Source: Monocercomonoides exilis
Taxonomy: Eukaryota > Preaxostyla > Oxymonadida > Polymastigidae
NCBI GenBank assembly: GCA_001643675.2
Contig: LSRY02000001.1
Span: 677,501 to 741,500 of the forward strand
DNA length: 64,000 nucleotides
Direction of reading: 5' to 3'
Within the stretch, counting starts at the first letter, position 1. The number at the start of each line of letters is the position of its first letter. Both the position numbers and the translations under genes were made by a program. This document shows positions 10,114-22,000 of the stretch, in pieces. The notes beneath the pieces are model-generated. The model was not told the origin of the DNA and did no database searches. It saw only the letters and a program-made list of their open reading frames with translations.

Positions 10114-11088
10114 ATGGAGGAAAATGGAAATTGGCTTCGGGCCCAAATTGAAAATGTTCCTCCTTTCACAAGGATGTATGATATCGCGAGCATTGTACTC
10201 TCCTTGCTCATATACTCTGGAAATTTGTCATTGATTGATATTTTTTTCCATCCTGTTCTTGTAATTGAAGATAAGCAGGTTTATATGTCTTATCTTTTGC
10301 TGGATTATTTCTTGCGCATATTTTTTTCTGTGACAAACTTTTTTTAAACTAGTACTGGCGACTTTTCACATCATTTTTGTATCATGGAGAATTTGGATTG
10401 AACCTCATCATAAACTTATATTTTTTGTTTGTACTCAATTTTCTTGCTCTTTTTTTATGTTTGCATTTTCAGCTCGAACATGTGTTCATCACTTGAGACA
10501 AATCATTTTCGAAACAGAACAATTGATTTTGCATTTTTTGTATTTTTCATAGCGTCTGTAATTGTCGTATGCAAAATATTTCATGCAAATTTTATTCAAA
10601 AATATTTGATTGATTTCATTAGATTTTATCATTGATACCAACAAATGAGAAATCTCATCCAATTCTTGCTCATTCACTTTCATCTGCATTTTGGTATTAT
10701 TCGTCTAAACTACCAGAAAACAGACATGGAGCTGTAATGTTGTTTATGCTGATACAAGTTCCTTTTTCGTTAGTTGCATGGATACAAATTTTATTTAAAA
10801 TTGTGTCTGGAGAAAGCATTATGGATAATTTGAAGGGAATCCTTGCAGGACACCTATTTTATTATTTCGAGCGTGTTCTTTGTGATGATTACATTGGCGG
10901 TCCTAACATTGGAAAGGCTTTAAAGTTTGTTAAACATTTTTGATTGGTTAATACATCTCATTCCATTTTCATTGTTTAGCTCTGCAAAACAGTTTGTTAT
11001 TGGATTGTTTCATCGTGGGGAAGAAGCAAATGCAGATGGACAAGCAGTGATACAAATTGACGAACCAGAAGAATTACATGAGGACTAA
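10114..11088 (+). CDS. DERL: Derlin family protein (ER-associated degradation)
   Basis: Derlins are inactive rhomboid-like membrane proteins that help move misfolded proteins out of the ER. Five exons can be joined in frame: 10114-10278, 10353-10426, 10473-10557, 10623-10924 and 10980-11088, giving 244 residues, close to the usual 240-250. Introns are 74, 46, 65 and 55 nt; three start GTTTRT. Landmarks are ENVPPFTRMYD near the N-terminus, the conserved Trp-Arg of QYWRLFTSFLYHGEFGLNL at the exon 1/2 joint, and ETNHFRNRTIDFAFF. Then come the GILAGHLFYYFERVL block (the GxxxG/H-YYF signature of the sixth helix) and the basic/acidic tail FHRGEEANADG ending HED. No rhomboid catalytic Ser is seen. 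The start ATG 10114 is chosen because the longer frame upstream begins with a non-ATG codon. Intron 3 is the least certain junction. Confidence 0.88.
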
Positions 11089-11572
11089 TTTTTTTGGTTG
11101 TTTTAAAAGTTGAATGAGTATATTTGTAAAATTTGAAGTTTTTTGTTTTATACACTTCATTTAAAAAACAAATTATTAATTTTTGCGTACTTTCATTAAC
11201 GTCAATACACCTTTTTTCACAAAATGAAAAAATCAATAATGATTATGAAGTATTTTTCAAATATTCCAAATAATAATTTTGATGTTCAATAATGATAAAA
11301 AAACTGTTACAAACTATTTGAGAGAAACGTTCATTGAAATTAAAGAATGTATTTGTTAATTTATACCTTTTAAAGATTTTGAAGAATCACAAACAAGCTG
11401 GAACAAGAACAACAGATACACGAACTTTTTGATATTTTGAAAATATCGAAATATTCACTTTCAAAAGATATTTTAAAAAAAAAATAATAATAATAACATT
11501 TTGAATTAAATTCTATTTCAAAATGTTGAATCCGAGCGTGTATTTTTCGCAACATTGAAAAACGAAAATTTT
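11089..11572. other. Intergenic, 3' of Derlin
   Basis: A/T-rich; no gene seen. Confidence 0.4.
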
Positions 11573-11645
11573 ATTACAATGAGTAAAATACCCGGAACAT
11601 GGTAAAAAACCCGGAATTTTTATAAAAATTCATATACACCATTTA

Positions 11646-11777
11646 TTATTCAAATTTGGTAAACTTATTATTCGAAATTGGTCAACTAATTATTCGAAAT
11701 TGTTAAACTAATTATTCGAAATTGTTAAACTTATTATTCGAAATTGGTAAACTTCTTATTCAAAATTAATAAAATTC
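11646..11777. repeat. 22-bp tandem repeat x6 in the left palindrome arm
   Basis: Six consecutive 22-bp units of the pattern TTATTCGAAATTGKTMAACTWA; the first and last are the most diverged. A mirror copy lies at 12399-12530. Iterated subterminal units like this often bind a transposase. Confidence 0.85.
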
Positions 11778-12398
11778 AGTATTTTTTACAAAAATATTTT
11801 TTGATATAATATGATCACTGGCTGATTGTCAGAAAGTGATTAAAATTTTTTGTTTTTTCATTATCAATAAAAAGGATGAAAAATTGAACCCCGATTTTTA
11901 TTATTTGTGAATAAACATGAAAATTTCTGTTTTTTTCAGAAAAAAATCATCATTCATGAAATCGGTAATTTTTCAAATGAATTCATCTCCTATTGTTAGA
12001 TTGTGAATTATTAAATCGAAAATTTTTATAATATAAAAATTCAAGTGCTGGAAACTACAAAAAACAAACGAAGAATTATTATTGAATTCAAATGGATAAT
12101 TTCAATTTTGAAAAATTTTTGATTCCAGCTCTTGAATTTTTATATTATAAAAATTTTCGATTTAATAATTCACAATCTAACAATAGGAGATGAATTCATT
12201 TGAAAAATTACCGATTTCATGAATGATGATTTTTTTCTGAAAAAAACAGAAATTTTCATGTTTATTCACAAATAATAAAAATCGGGGTTCAATTTTTCAT
12301 CCTTTTTATTGATAATGAAAAAACAAAAAATTTTAATCACTTTCTGACAATCAGCCAGTGATCATATTATATCAAAAAATATTTTTGTAAAAAATACT

Positions 12399-12530
12399 GA
12401 ATTTTATTAATTTTGAATAAGAAGTTTACCAATTTCGAATAATAAGTTTAACAATTTCGAATAATTAGTTTAACAATTTCGAATAATTAGTTGACCAATT
12501 TCGAATAATAAGTTTACCAAATTTGAATAA
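12399..12530. repeat. 22-bp tandem repeat x6 in the right palindrome arm
   Basis: Inverted counterpart of 11646-11777, same six units in reverse order. Confidence 0.85.
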
Positions 12531-12597
12531 TAAATGGTGTATATGAATTTTTATAAAAATTCCGGGTTTTTTACCATGTTCCGGGTATTTTACTCAT

Positions 12598-12605
<8 letters not shown>

Positions 12606-12644
<39 letters not shown>
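12606..12644. repeat. A39 homopolymer flanking the palindrome
   Basis: An uninterrupted run of 39 A residues starts 3 bp after the palindrome's right end. It may have expanded by slippage or mark a fragile junction. Assembly length may be inexact. Confidence 0.8.
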
Positions 12645-12646
<2 letters not shown>

Positions 12647-12913
12647 TTTTGATTAAATTTTTATCAAAATTGAAGTAATCTGTAATGTTTTAAAAAATGG
12701 ATTTGTTTTTATAAAAAGTTTCATTGAGGATAGAGTTAAAGAAAAAGAACATATTATATATGAGAACATACAAAAAAAATAATATTCTTTCTGCTGGTTC
12801 TATTTTCTTTTGAAGATGAATTAATAAAATACCAATAAAAAAGGAATTATAAATGTGATAAAAAAAGGAAATTATATTTTATTACGGTTTCAGATCAACA
12901 ATAAATTGAATGA

Positions 12914-15900
12914 ATGTCCAAAATACAGAAGGAATTGTGGAAATCAGCAATCCTTGTACACTTTATTATTGATCCTTCAACAAAATGTTACCAAAGAAAG
13001 CCTTTGCCGTTGTCGGTTTTGAATTTTTTTCACAATTATTTTTCATATTCAGCATTATTTCATTAACTTCAAAGATTTTAATTCCGTTTTCCAGCTATCT
13101 GCCTCTTTATTTGAAAAAGGTACAGACATATTTTGAACAGTATATTCCACATATTGTACTTGATCAAATTTGGTTTTCATATGATGGAAAGCCTGTGGAA
13201 TGGTTTGCAATCTCCAACGCAAGTCAATGTGCAGAAGATTTCTCAACTCATTTTTATAAAACTATATTTTTTTTACTATTGTCTATTTTTTTTGAAAAAT
13301 TCATGAAAATTTAGGCAACATCCCGTCGGAGTTCTTTTTGATGTGTATGTAATCTCAAAAACACACCTTTCTCAATCAACAATAAATGGAAAGTCTTTTC
13401 CGTGGGTTATTAACGTTCATTTTGAAAACTTTCCAACGGATTCATTGCTAAGACTTGCAAGTGAAAAAGACGTCAGATTTATGTACAGATCAGCATGTAA
13501 AGAGGCTCTGCAAATGAAAGCAAGAGTGACAGATGACGTTAATTTGGCAAATGATAATGATTTAGAAAAAATGTTTCAAGCTGCAATTCATGGTTTGCTT
13601 TATTTTTTTTCACAAAAAACATTTAAAAGTTTAATTTTTGTTGAAAAAATGCGTTCTTAATTGAATAGCTAACTTGAAGAGGTTCTTCAAGTTCTTTTCC
13701 TCAAAGTTTCTTGCGAAGGCTTCGAAAATGATGCTTATGAACAAAAAAAACTCTCCTCCGATTCGTGTATTTTTCACAGGGAATGCGACAAGTTACGTTC
13801 AGAAAAGATGCACAAGAGAGGAGTTTGAGTGGATTCGCGAATTTTCGTTCACTTCATTCAGCACATTCAAGATGAATGGCGGGGAATCAGAAGACGAGGG
13901 AGAAAGAGGCGACGAAAGAGATGGCTATTATGAAGGCGCTGGTGGCAACATGTACCAAACATCTTCTACAGCTGATGGCTCGCAAATGCTCAGCTTAGAA
14001 GGCAGAAGAGAAGAAGCGGATGCGATGGACAAAGAAGGCGGAAAAGAGAAAATGAGAGAAAGAGAGAGAGAAGCAGGAGAAGGTGTGTATTCCCTGGACA
14101 GAGTGAATACCAACAGAGATGACCCCGAAGCAGTGGCTGAGCCTGCTGAAATACAACAGTATTTTTCGATTGTGGATGCGAAGGACAAAGACGGGGCAGC
14201 GATGTATATTCCATCACCAGCTTCTTCTCCGTCTTCTTCTTCTTCTGCAACTTCAGTGCATTCAAAAGATGGAAGTTCGAAGAAAGTGGGGAAGGAAGGG
14301 AATAGGAAAGAGAAAGAAAAGGAGAAAGAGAAAGCGAAGGAGAAAGAAAAAAGAAAAGGAAGAGAAGAGAAGGAGAAATTAAAGAAGAAAAAGAAAAAGA
14401 AGAAGAAGACATTAAAAGAAAGCGAAAAGAAGAAGAAAGAAGGCAAAAATGGAGAAGACGGCGATAAAGACAATAAGGGCGAAGAAGACGAAGACGAAGA
14501 AGGTGACGATCAATTTGACAGACCGCTGCCAATTGACGAGTGGCTATTTTGTGTGTTGTTATTTTCTTGTTAAATAAACATTTGTCCTCAATTAACAAAC
14601 TGTTAATGTTTTTTGTTAATTTTATCTATGTTTTTGAAATTTTCTATTGTTTTCTATTCTTTTTTGTTACATTTTTGTTTTTCATTTTCTTTTTCATTTT
14701 CTTTCTTTCTTTCTCTCTCTTTCACATCCATTTCTGACAACTTCATCTCCTTTTAATTTTTTTTTTAATGTTTACCAAAATGCTATCAGACGATCCCACA
14801 ATCACACTCCACCATTACTTGAACTTCTGCTTTCCTTCTCTGTTTCCGAACCCTCCTCCGCTTGCAAGCAGCGAACGGAACTATTTTGGCGAAGAAGAAT
14901 TTGAATCTGATGCAAACAAACAGGATGAAGCAGAAGGAGCAGCAACAGGCGAAGAAGAAGAAGGAGCTGAGGGAAAAGGAAGAAAAATGGGGATGACAGG
15001 AGAAGGTGATGAAGAAGGAGGAGAAGGAGGAGAAGGAGGAAGAGAAGAAGCAGAGTCGAAAAGAGCAGCAACGGGCAGTTTCAGCCAGAGAGAAGAAAGA
15101 GGAAGAGGAAGAGAAAGTGAAAGAGACGGAACAACAGCTACATCAGGCGATGCAGATGACCAGCTGAGTGTGTCTTCCTCTTCTCATCTTCTGCAGTCTA
15201 AATCCACTTCTGAGCAAGGCGCCTATCAAAAGAATAAACACCACGACTCTTCTTCTTCTTCCTCATCTTATCTGCGTTCACACAAACATGCCACTTCCTC
15301 TGCTCCTGCAAAGCCTCCATCTCCGCCTCCTCCGAATGACTTTGTGTATTCGGTGATTGCTGCATCGTTGATGGACAACCTGTTCGAACCAGCCACTGCT
15401 GCTCATCCTTCTTCTTCTTCTTCTTCTGTTTCTTCTTTGGCTTCTTCTTCTTCTGCATCTGCCTCTTCTTCATCGTTGATTGCTGCTGAGCCAGCAGGCT
15501 CACCCACAACTTCGATGCTCTCCTCTCAATCTATTGATTCTCTGCATCCATTTGACTTGTTCCGTTCTGCCTCGACTTCTTCTTCCTCCTCCTCCTCTTC
15601 TTCCTCTTCTTCTTCGCTTCGATCGCCTCTTCATCGAAAAGGAGCCTCAACAGACAGTTCTTCCTCTTCCTCTTCCTCCTCTCCTTCTTCTTTCTCCTCT
15701 CCTTCTCCTTCACCCGCCATCCGCCGTGCTCCTCCGGCCCCACCGCCTTCCATTGCCTCATACAACTCTCCAAGCGACTCTGTTCTTTCCTCAGCTTCTT
15801 CTTTTGCTTCGCTCAACGGCCTCTCTGGCTCTTTCTCTCACTTCCACCGCACGTCCACCGCAGGCTCTGCAGCGTCTTCCTCCTCAGCACTTTCTGTTGA

Positions 15901-18553
15901 CACCCTCCCCTTCTCTTCCTCTTATTCCTTCTCTGCCAACTCCTCCACCGAGTCTGCCCCACTCCCGAAGTCCCACATCCGCATCCACTCTTCTTCTCCT
16001 CTGTCTTCTTCTCCTTCTCCCTCTCGTTCTGATTCAGACTCTGCCACTCCAACAATCGACTCACCAGCCGTCTCACCTCCTCCAGCGGCTGCTTTGGCTG
16101 GTGCATCTTCTTCGGTTTCGCAGTTGTCTGCGCTGTCTGCTGGAGAAGGTGATGTTGTTTCTTCGTTTGCTAATCCGTTTCAGAATCAGGAAGTTCAAAG
16201 CAGTTTGAGTGGGAGAGAAGAAGGAGCAGTGGAAGATGGAGAACAGTTGAACAGTCAAAAAGGAGAGAAAGATGAGAAAGATGAGAAAGAGGAAACAACA
16301 GAGTATGAAGAGTATGAGTCGGAATATGATGAAGAGGAGGAGGAAGGAGAAGAAGAGGAGGAAGGAGAAGAGGAAGAGGAAGAAGAAGGGGAAGAAGGAG
16401 GGCAAACAGGAGGAAGGATAAGAGAGAGAAGAAGAGGAACAGAGAATGAGGATGAACATATTCGGAAGATGATGAAGATGGCGATTCAGGGCGAGGAGAT
16501 GATCTATGACAGAGGGTTATCCTTATTGCATGATTCAATGAGACAGCAGCTGGATGAACCAGATTTCAAAGAGAAGGAGAAGGAGAAGGAGAAGGAGAAG
16601 GAGAAGGAGAAGGAGAAAGAGAAAGAGAAAGACACAGAAAGTGTTAACGTTAATAATGAAAAGAACGACAATACCAAAACCGATGATGTTCAGTCACATC
16701 CGTTGAAAAATGCTGTTGAAGAGAACGCGCAGAACAGAAACAAGGAGAACAATAAAGATGCGAAAGAAGCCGAAGATAAGAATGAGAACGAAGAAGATGA
16801 AGGAGAAGGGGAAGGCGAAGAAGGCGAAGAAGAATGGGAAGAGTATTCAGAGGAATACAACGAGAGTGAGGAAGAAGGAGAAGGAGAAGGAGAAGGAGAA
16901 GGAGAAGGAGAAGGAGAAGGAGAAGGAGAAGGAGAAGGAGAAGGAGAAGGAGAAGGAGAAGGAAATATTAAGAAAGGCAAAGAAATAATACAATGTAACA
17001 AGATTGAAGAGCGAGAGGAAAAGAAGAAGATTGTGTATGAACAGAAAGTTAAACATGAATTTGATGGAAAAGACGATGAAGAAGATGAAAATAGTAAAGA
17101 AATAACTGAACAGAAAGAAGAAGAAACGAAAGAGAAAGAAAAAGAAGAGAAAATAAAGGAAGATGAAAACACTGAAAATGAAGTTCAACAAAAAGAAGAA
17201 AAGAAAATAGACACAACAGAAGAAAGACCAGTAATATTTGAAGAAAACATAAAAGAGAATGAAAGCAATCAAAAAGAATTGGACAATAAAGCAGAATCAC
17301 TGACAGATGATAAGATTGAAAGTTATAAAGAAGAAGAAAAAACAGAGAAAGGGAAAACTACGAATGGAAATGAGGAAAGCTCCAATGCATCCAAAGAAAA
17401 GAATGAATGCAACATACAAGAAACGAATACAATAAGTGATGAACAGAAGAAATCTGAGACTCAAAACGAGTTGAACAAGAATGGAATTATTGAAACAGAA
17501 GCAGAAGCAAAAACAGAAGCAAAAGCAGAAAAGAAGGAAACTTTCTCACTTGACACAGCAAAAGAACTTTCACCAGACGCAAAAGGAGAAGCATGTGAAA
17601 CAAGTGAAGAAGATCATTCTATCTTTAGAGTACCAGATGAACTGAAGCAAACAACAAAAGAGGAAGAATTAAACGGAATGGAGAATGAAGCAAAAGATGA
17701 AAGCAAAAAAGAGATTTTGAAAGAAAATGTTTCAGATACAAAAGAAGAGGAAAAAACAACTGAAGGAAAACCGAGTTTATGCTCACAAACAGTTGGAGAG
17801 TTAGCTTCTTCTGATGAAAGCACAAAACAAATACCAAAAGATAAAGAACAAGCCGAAGAACAAAATATCAAAGAAACATCAGTTTCAGAAGAATTATCCA
17901 ACTCCCAGTCGATTTATCGCTCCATCTACAACATGTCTGAGGCATCATCACATTCGCCTCAATCACAAACAGAACACATTCCAAATTCTCTTTCACAGTC
18001 AGATTTGACTTTGGCGAAACGAAATCTTTCCTCAAACGATTCATTGGCTTCTCCAATATCATCATCATCTTCTTCTTCAACTTCTTCATCTTCATCTTAT
18101 TCATCAGCCAAATTAGCGGATCAGATTTCGGCTCCTTCATTTTCGAGTGAAGATGCTCGTGCTTCTTCTCCATCACCGTCGCTTTCTCCTTCTCCCTCGC
18201 CTTCATTCTCTTCTTCGCCTGAGTCATCCCCACAGCCATCTCCATTCAACACTTTTATTTCTGCTCAGCCACTTCACCCCATTTCATTGAACGATTTATC
18301 ATCGTCTGCACAGATACAAAACGATTCTTCATCTTTCGCTTCATCATCATCCTCCTCCTCTTTTCCTTCTTCTTCATCGACTTTTTCTTCCTCAACTGAT
18401 GATGATACTCCTGTTGTATTGGACAATACACCTCACTTGCCAAGGGTCTTTTGCCATTCCATTCAGATTCCGTTGTCCACACCTCTTTCATTTCTGCTGT
18501 CTGTTTTTTCTTCTCCAGATTATTTCTTATATTTGGTCATTGCTCCTGATTGA
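12914..18553 (+). CDS. ATG5: ATG5 autophagy protein with giant low-complexity insertions
   Basis: ATG5 is conjugated to ATG12 and, with ATG16, directs lipidation of ATG8. Five exons: 12914-about 13011, 13053-13202, 13315-13592, 13669-14550 and 14790-18553, about 1,724 codons; usual ATG5 is 275-340. Landmarks in order are LWKSAILVHF (N-terminus), SSYLPLYLKKV, IWFSYDGKPVEW joined across an intron to QHPVGVLFDV, and FPWVINVHFENFP. ACKEALQM follows, with the Lys (about residue 144) that matches the ATG12 acceptor, then SPPIRVFF, LPIDEW/TITLHHYLNFCFPSLF, and the last strands PRVFCHSIQIPLSTPLSFLL with FLYLVIAPD. Insertion 1 (about 245 residues, Glu/Lys-rich) splits strand IRVFF from LPIDEW. Insertion 2 (about 1,180 residues of Ser, Glu, Gly-Glu and Lys-Glu repeats) splits the second ubiquitin-like fold just before its final strands. 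The ATG is chosen for homology. The exon 1 donor (13008-13015) is ambiguous. Confidence 0.85.
16876..16963 (+). repeat. GGAGAA hexamer array coding (Gly-Glu)n
   Basis: About 14 perfect copies of a 6-bp unit inside ATG5 insertion 2, in frame and coding alternating Gly and Glu. A related AAGGAG array coding Lys-Glu lies at about 16570-16630. Confidence 0.85.
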
Positions 18554-19041
18554 AAATCTTTTTTATCCCCAGTTTATGTTGAGGAGGGCTTTTCATTTTG
18601 ATTTGTATAGAGGTATCATATATTCACAATGTTTTATTCGTAAATTGCTGTAAACTTTTCTCTTATTACTCTTTTATTTTTAATTTATAAAGTTGTAATT
18701 ATTTCATATCGATGTTCAATTTATAATATTCGAGATACATTTTCTCCAGTTGCACATTCTAAATAGATAGTTCTATCTCTCTCTTTTTTTTTCCCTGAGA
18801 AAGCTTGAAATGACTAAAAGAAAGAAGCATCTGACAGAATGAATTGGAACTTATAAAATAAGCAATAAAAAATCTTAATCAAACTGTTTACAAAAACAAC
18901 ACTAAAATTTACTATTTGCCTATTTGAATACAAAAAAATTCTAATCATTCAAAAGACTACATACACAAAAATGCAAACACAATGATATGTTACAATAAAT
19001 CTTATAAAGAATCACAATTTTTCAATAATTGAAAAATACTT
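18554..19041. other. Convergent 3' spacer between ATG5 and the giant minus-strand gene
   Basis: 488 bp of A/T-rich sequence where two genes end tail to tail. No ORF or RNA gene seen. Confidence 0.4.
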
Positions 19042-22000
19042 TCATTTAGTTCTTCGCTTGGATACTTTCGTTTTAATAAATTCAGTTCCATTTGGTACAA
19101 AAATAATCGAATTTGTAACAGAGTCCATATAAAACGTAAGCGAAGATTCAAAGAAACTTTTCTTTAGATAGCATTTAGCTTTAAAGGAATTAAGTTGTTT
19201 CAATTGCTGCTCATTGCTATTTTGTGTAGAATGAGTATGATCCAAGTGCATTTTGTGCTTTTGTACGAAAATGGGAATTATATTTGGCAGCTTCTTCGAT
19301 CTTTTCGGTTTAACAGACTGCTCTCTGGATGAAATCAGATCAAAATTTGGAGTAGAATCGTTATCTTTAACGAACGCAGAAAACAGTGCTTCTGGTGGAG
19401 AAATGGATCGCAAAGAGAATTCAACAGCTGTTGAATGACGAGTGGTTACATGATATTGCGAAAGAGTATTCGAGGAAGAATATGAATGAAGAGAAGGACT
19501 ACGCGGTCTGAGAGAATGTTGCAAAGAAACTTGCGATGCAGCTGTTTGAGGAGAAGATGGAAGAGAAGCATCTTCATTTGCTTGCTGCATCTGATGATTC
19601 TCCGCATTGGCTTTTGACTGCGCAACTGTCTTTTGATGCTGCTGCCGCTGAGGCCTTTTGTGGAGCTGTGGAGAATAAGAAGTAGGAGCTGGAGACCTGC
19701 AACGCCGTGTTCGATGGCCAGACGAGGAATCGATGAAAGTAGATTCGCATTTACACAGATTAGCCACATTTCCATTCATTGAATGCATTTTTCTGTGAAT
19801 GAAACCTGCGAGTTGTTTGGGATATGCAATTGCGATCTGCACTTGACCAATTTTGCAAATCAACAAAGGAGAAAATGCGTGCTTTGTTGATTCTTCTTGG
19901 ATATTAAACAGTTTCTTGCCAAACAGCTTTTGCATGTCCAATAGTCGATCTCTTCGGAGAATTATTTCATCTTTCCAATTGTCTTGACTCGTTCTGCTCA
20001 GCACTTCGTTTTCTAATCGTTCCAAAAGCGAATCTTCATCTTCTCTTTTCCATATCATTGTTTGTTGCTGTTGCTGTTGTTGCTGCCCACCATTCCGTTT
20101 CTTTTGACGATAACTTGATGGTTTTTGTAATACTGCCGAAGTAGATGATGGTGAAAGTGATGAAGAATTTGATAAGTTCATTGAAGAAAGTTTATTCGTG
20201 TTCGAAGGCAATATAAGACTCACATATGCTGTGGCAATGTCCAATAATGGAGTGTCGTTCCTTCCATTTCCTCTTTCTCCATTCCCCTTTCTGCCTCTTG
20301 TAACTTCTCTTTCCTTTTCAAACTGTTTTTCCTTTGCTGAATCATATGGAGAAAGACCAATCCACCAACCCCCTTTCTCTTCTGGTGCTGGAGTGCAATT
20401 ATCAACCCACCAGCTCAATTGATGATGGAAGAGCACCAGAAAAGATAATCTTGACGGTTCCAGAATAGAATTTAAACTTGCTTGACTATTCTTTGAAAGT
20501 GATTCAATGCACTCCACAGATAATGAAGATAACGATTTATTTGATATTTCCTTTTCCATTTCATTTCTAATATTGCTTTGATTCCAAGTTGACAACATTC
20601 GAAGAAGATTCAAAGAAAGTGCTTCGCTTCTTGTTACGAAGCCTCGGCCATTGTGATTCAGTGGAACAATTGTAAATTTATTGGACTTCATTTTATCTGA
20701 TTTTTTTGGAGGATGAGTAGTAGATTGAGGTGTTAAACTCTCAGAGGCTTGATTAAATGGATCAGAGTTGATATTTTCATTGTTGAAAAACAGCTCTGTT
20801 GATTGCGAATGAATGACATTGTTAGCTTCAACTGATGAATCAGCAACACCAAATGCACCACGATTCAATTTTGAAGCTGCCATTCGCTGAACATGATTTC
20901 CTTTCAAGTCACTCAACGGGAATATTAGCGGCAATGGCGGTGATGGCGAACGAGGTGAACGAGCAGAATGATTCGATCCAGCAAGTGAAAAGGCAGACTT
21001 CATTTGTGCACCTGATTGGATCTGTAGACTTTGAGGGAAAGGAGAAAGAGAACTAACAGATTGATTCTTATTGTTATAATGCGAATTCTTACCGTACGCA
21101 TTTGAAGAATCGATACCAAACAAAACTGATGAAGACTGTGAGGGAGATAAAGTGGGAGACGTAAAAGTCATCGAAGGCAACGATCCAGATGATGGAGACA
21201 GAGAATAATTTGCAGCTTGATGCTGCGAAGGCGTCACTTGACTTGGCGATGCTTTTGAACGACTGTGTTTTCTAACTGTCAAATGTGTTGTTCTTCTCTT
21301 CTTCTTTTTCACTTTTATTTCTGTTCCTTTACCATTCTGTGCCGTTTGTGAATTTGAAGCGCTCTTGCTTTTTGCTTTGGATTGTGCCTGCAGTTCTTCA
21401 GAATCAGAAGTTGAGTCAAAGAAAGAAGATGAGTCTGGATCGCTTGTTTCTCCGTTCTCTGTTTTCTCTTTCTGAGACTCAGATTCCAAAGAAGCTGAAT
21501 GAATGCTTTGCTCACTTGTTGATGACACGAACAAAGTAGAACCAGTTTTATTTTGTTCAGAATGAGTTGAGGAAGCATTTGAATTTTGCTTTTGTTCTTC
21601 AGATTGAACGTGCTTTTGCTTTGGTGTCTCGGGCAGAGAAAATGCAGTCAGGGGTGTGGGAATGACAAAAGTGAATGGTGTGTTCATTTGAACGTGATCT
21701 GATTCCATCTTCTGAGGTGTCGTAACAGAAGGAATAGATGAACTTAATCCGAAAGGAGAACGCGTAGCTTTTGAAGCAATGGGAATATTTTGACAAGTCG
21801 GAGTGGTTTGTATTGGGATAAGAGGTGTGTTCTTTTCAGGGAATTGAATGGATGAAATAACCTCTGCTGACGGTGAAAATGGCATTGGAGAGAAAGCAGA
21901 TGGAGTCAGATCGTTTTCGTTCAACTGCGACAAAGCATTTTTCTGTTCGGATGTAACCCTCTTTGCAAGATTTGAACCCAACGAAAGAGATAAATTCGAG

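Larger units (their letters stand above)
11573..12603. repeat. 1,031-bp palindrome with 481-bp arms (foldback element)
   Basis: Left arm 11573-12053, spacer 12054-12122, right arm 12123-12603. The arms are equal in length and I find only one mismatch near the inner end (AAGTGCTGG against AAGAGCTGG). The outer ends read ACAATGAGTAAAATACCCGG and its complement, with TA on both flanks. Each arm carries six tandem copies of a 22-bp unit (see 11646-11777). It is non-coding. The CCCGG-bearing ends vaguely resemble the terminal repeats of the pogo element at 6948, so it may be a pogo-related foldback MITE, but that is inference. Confidence 0.9.

Noticed and set aside
12985-13314. A 109-residue ORF taken as its own gene
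   Set aside because: It is ATG5 exon 2 read into flanking introns. Homology and splice sites join it to exons on both sides.
14119-18491. Many long open frames on both strands across the ATG5 inserts
   Set aside because: They are shadows of GAA/TTC repeats, which stay open in several frames. Only one frame connects to conserved ATG5 sequence.
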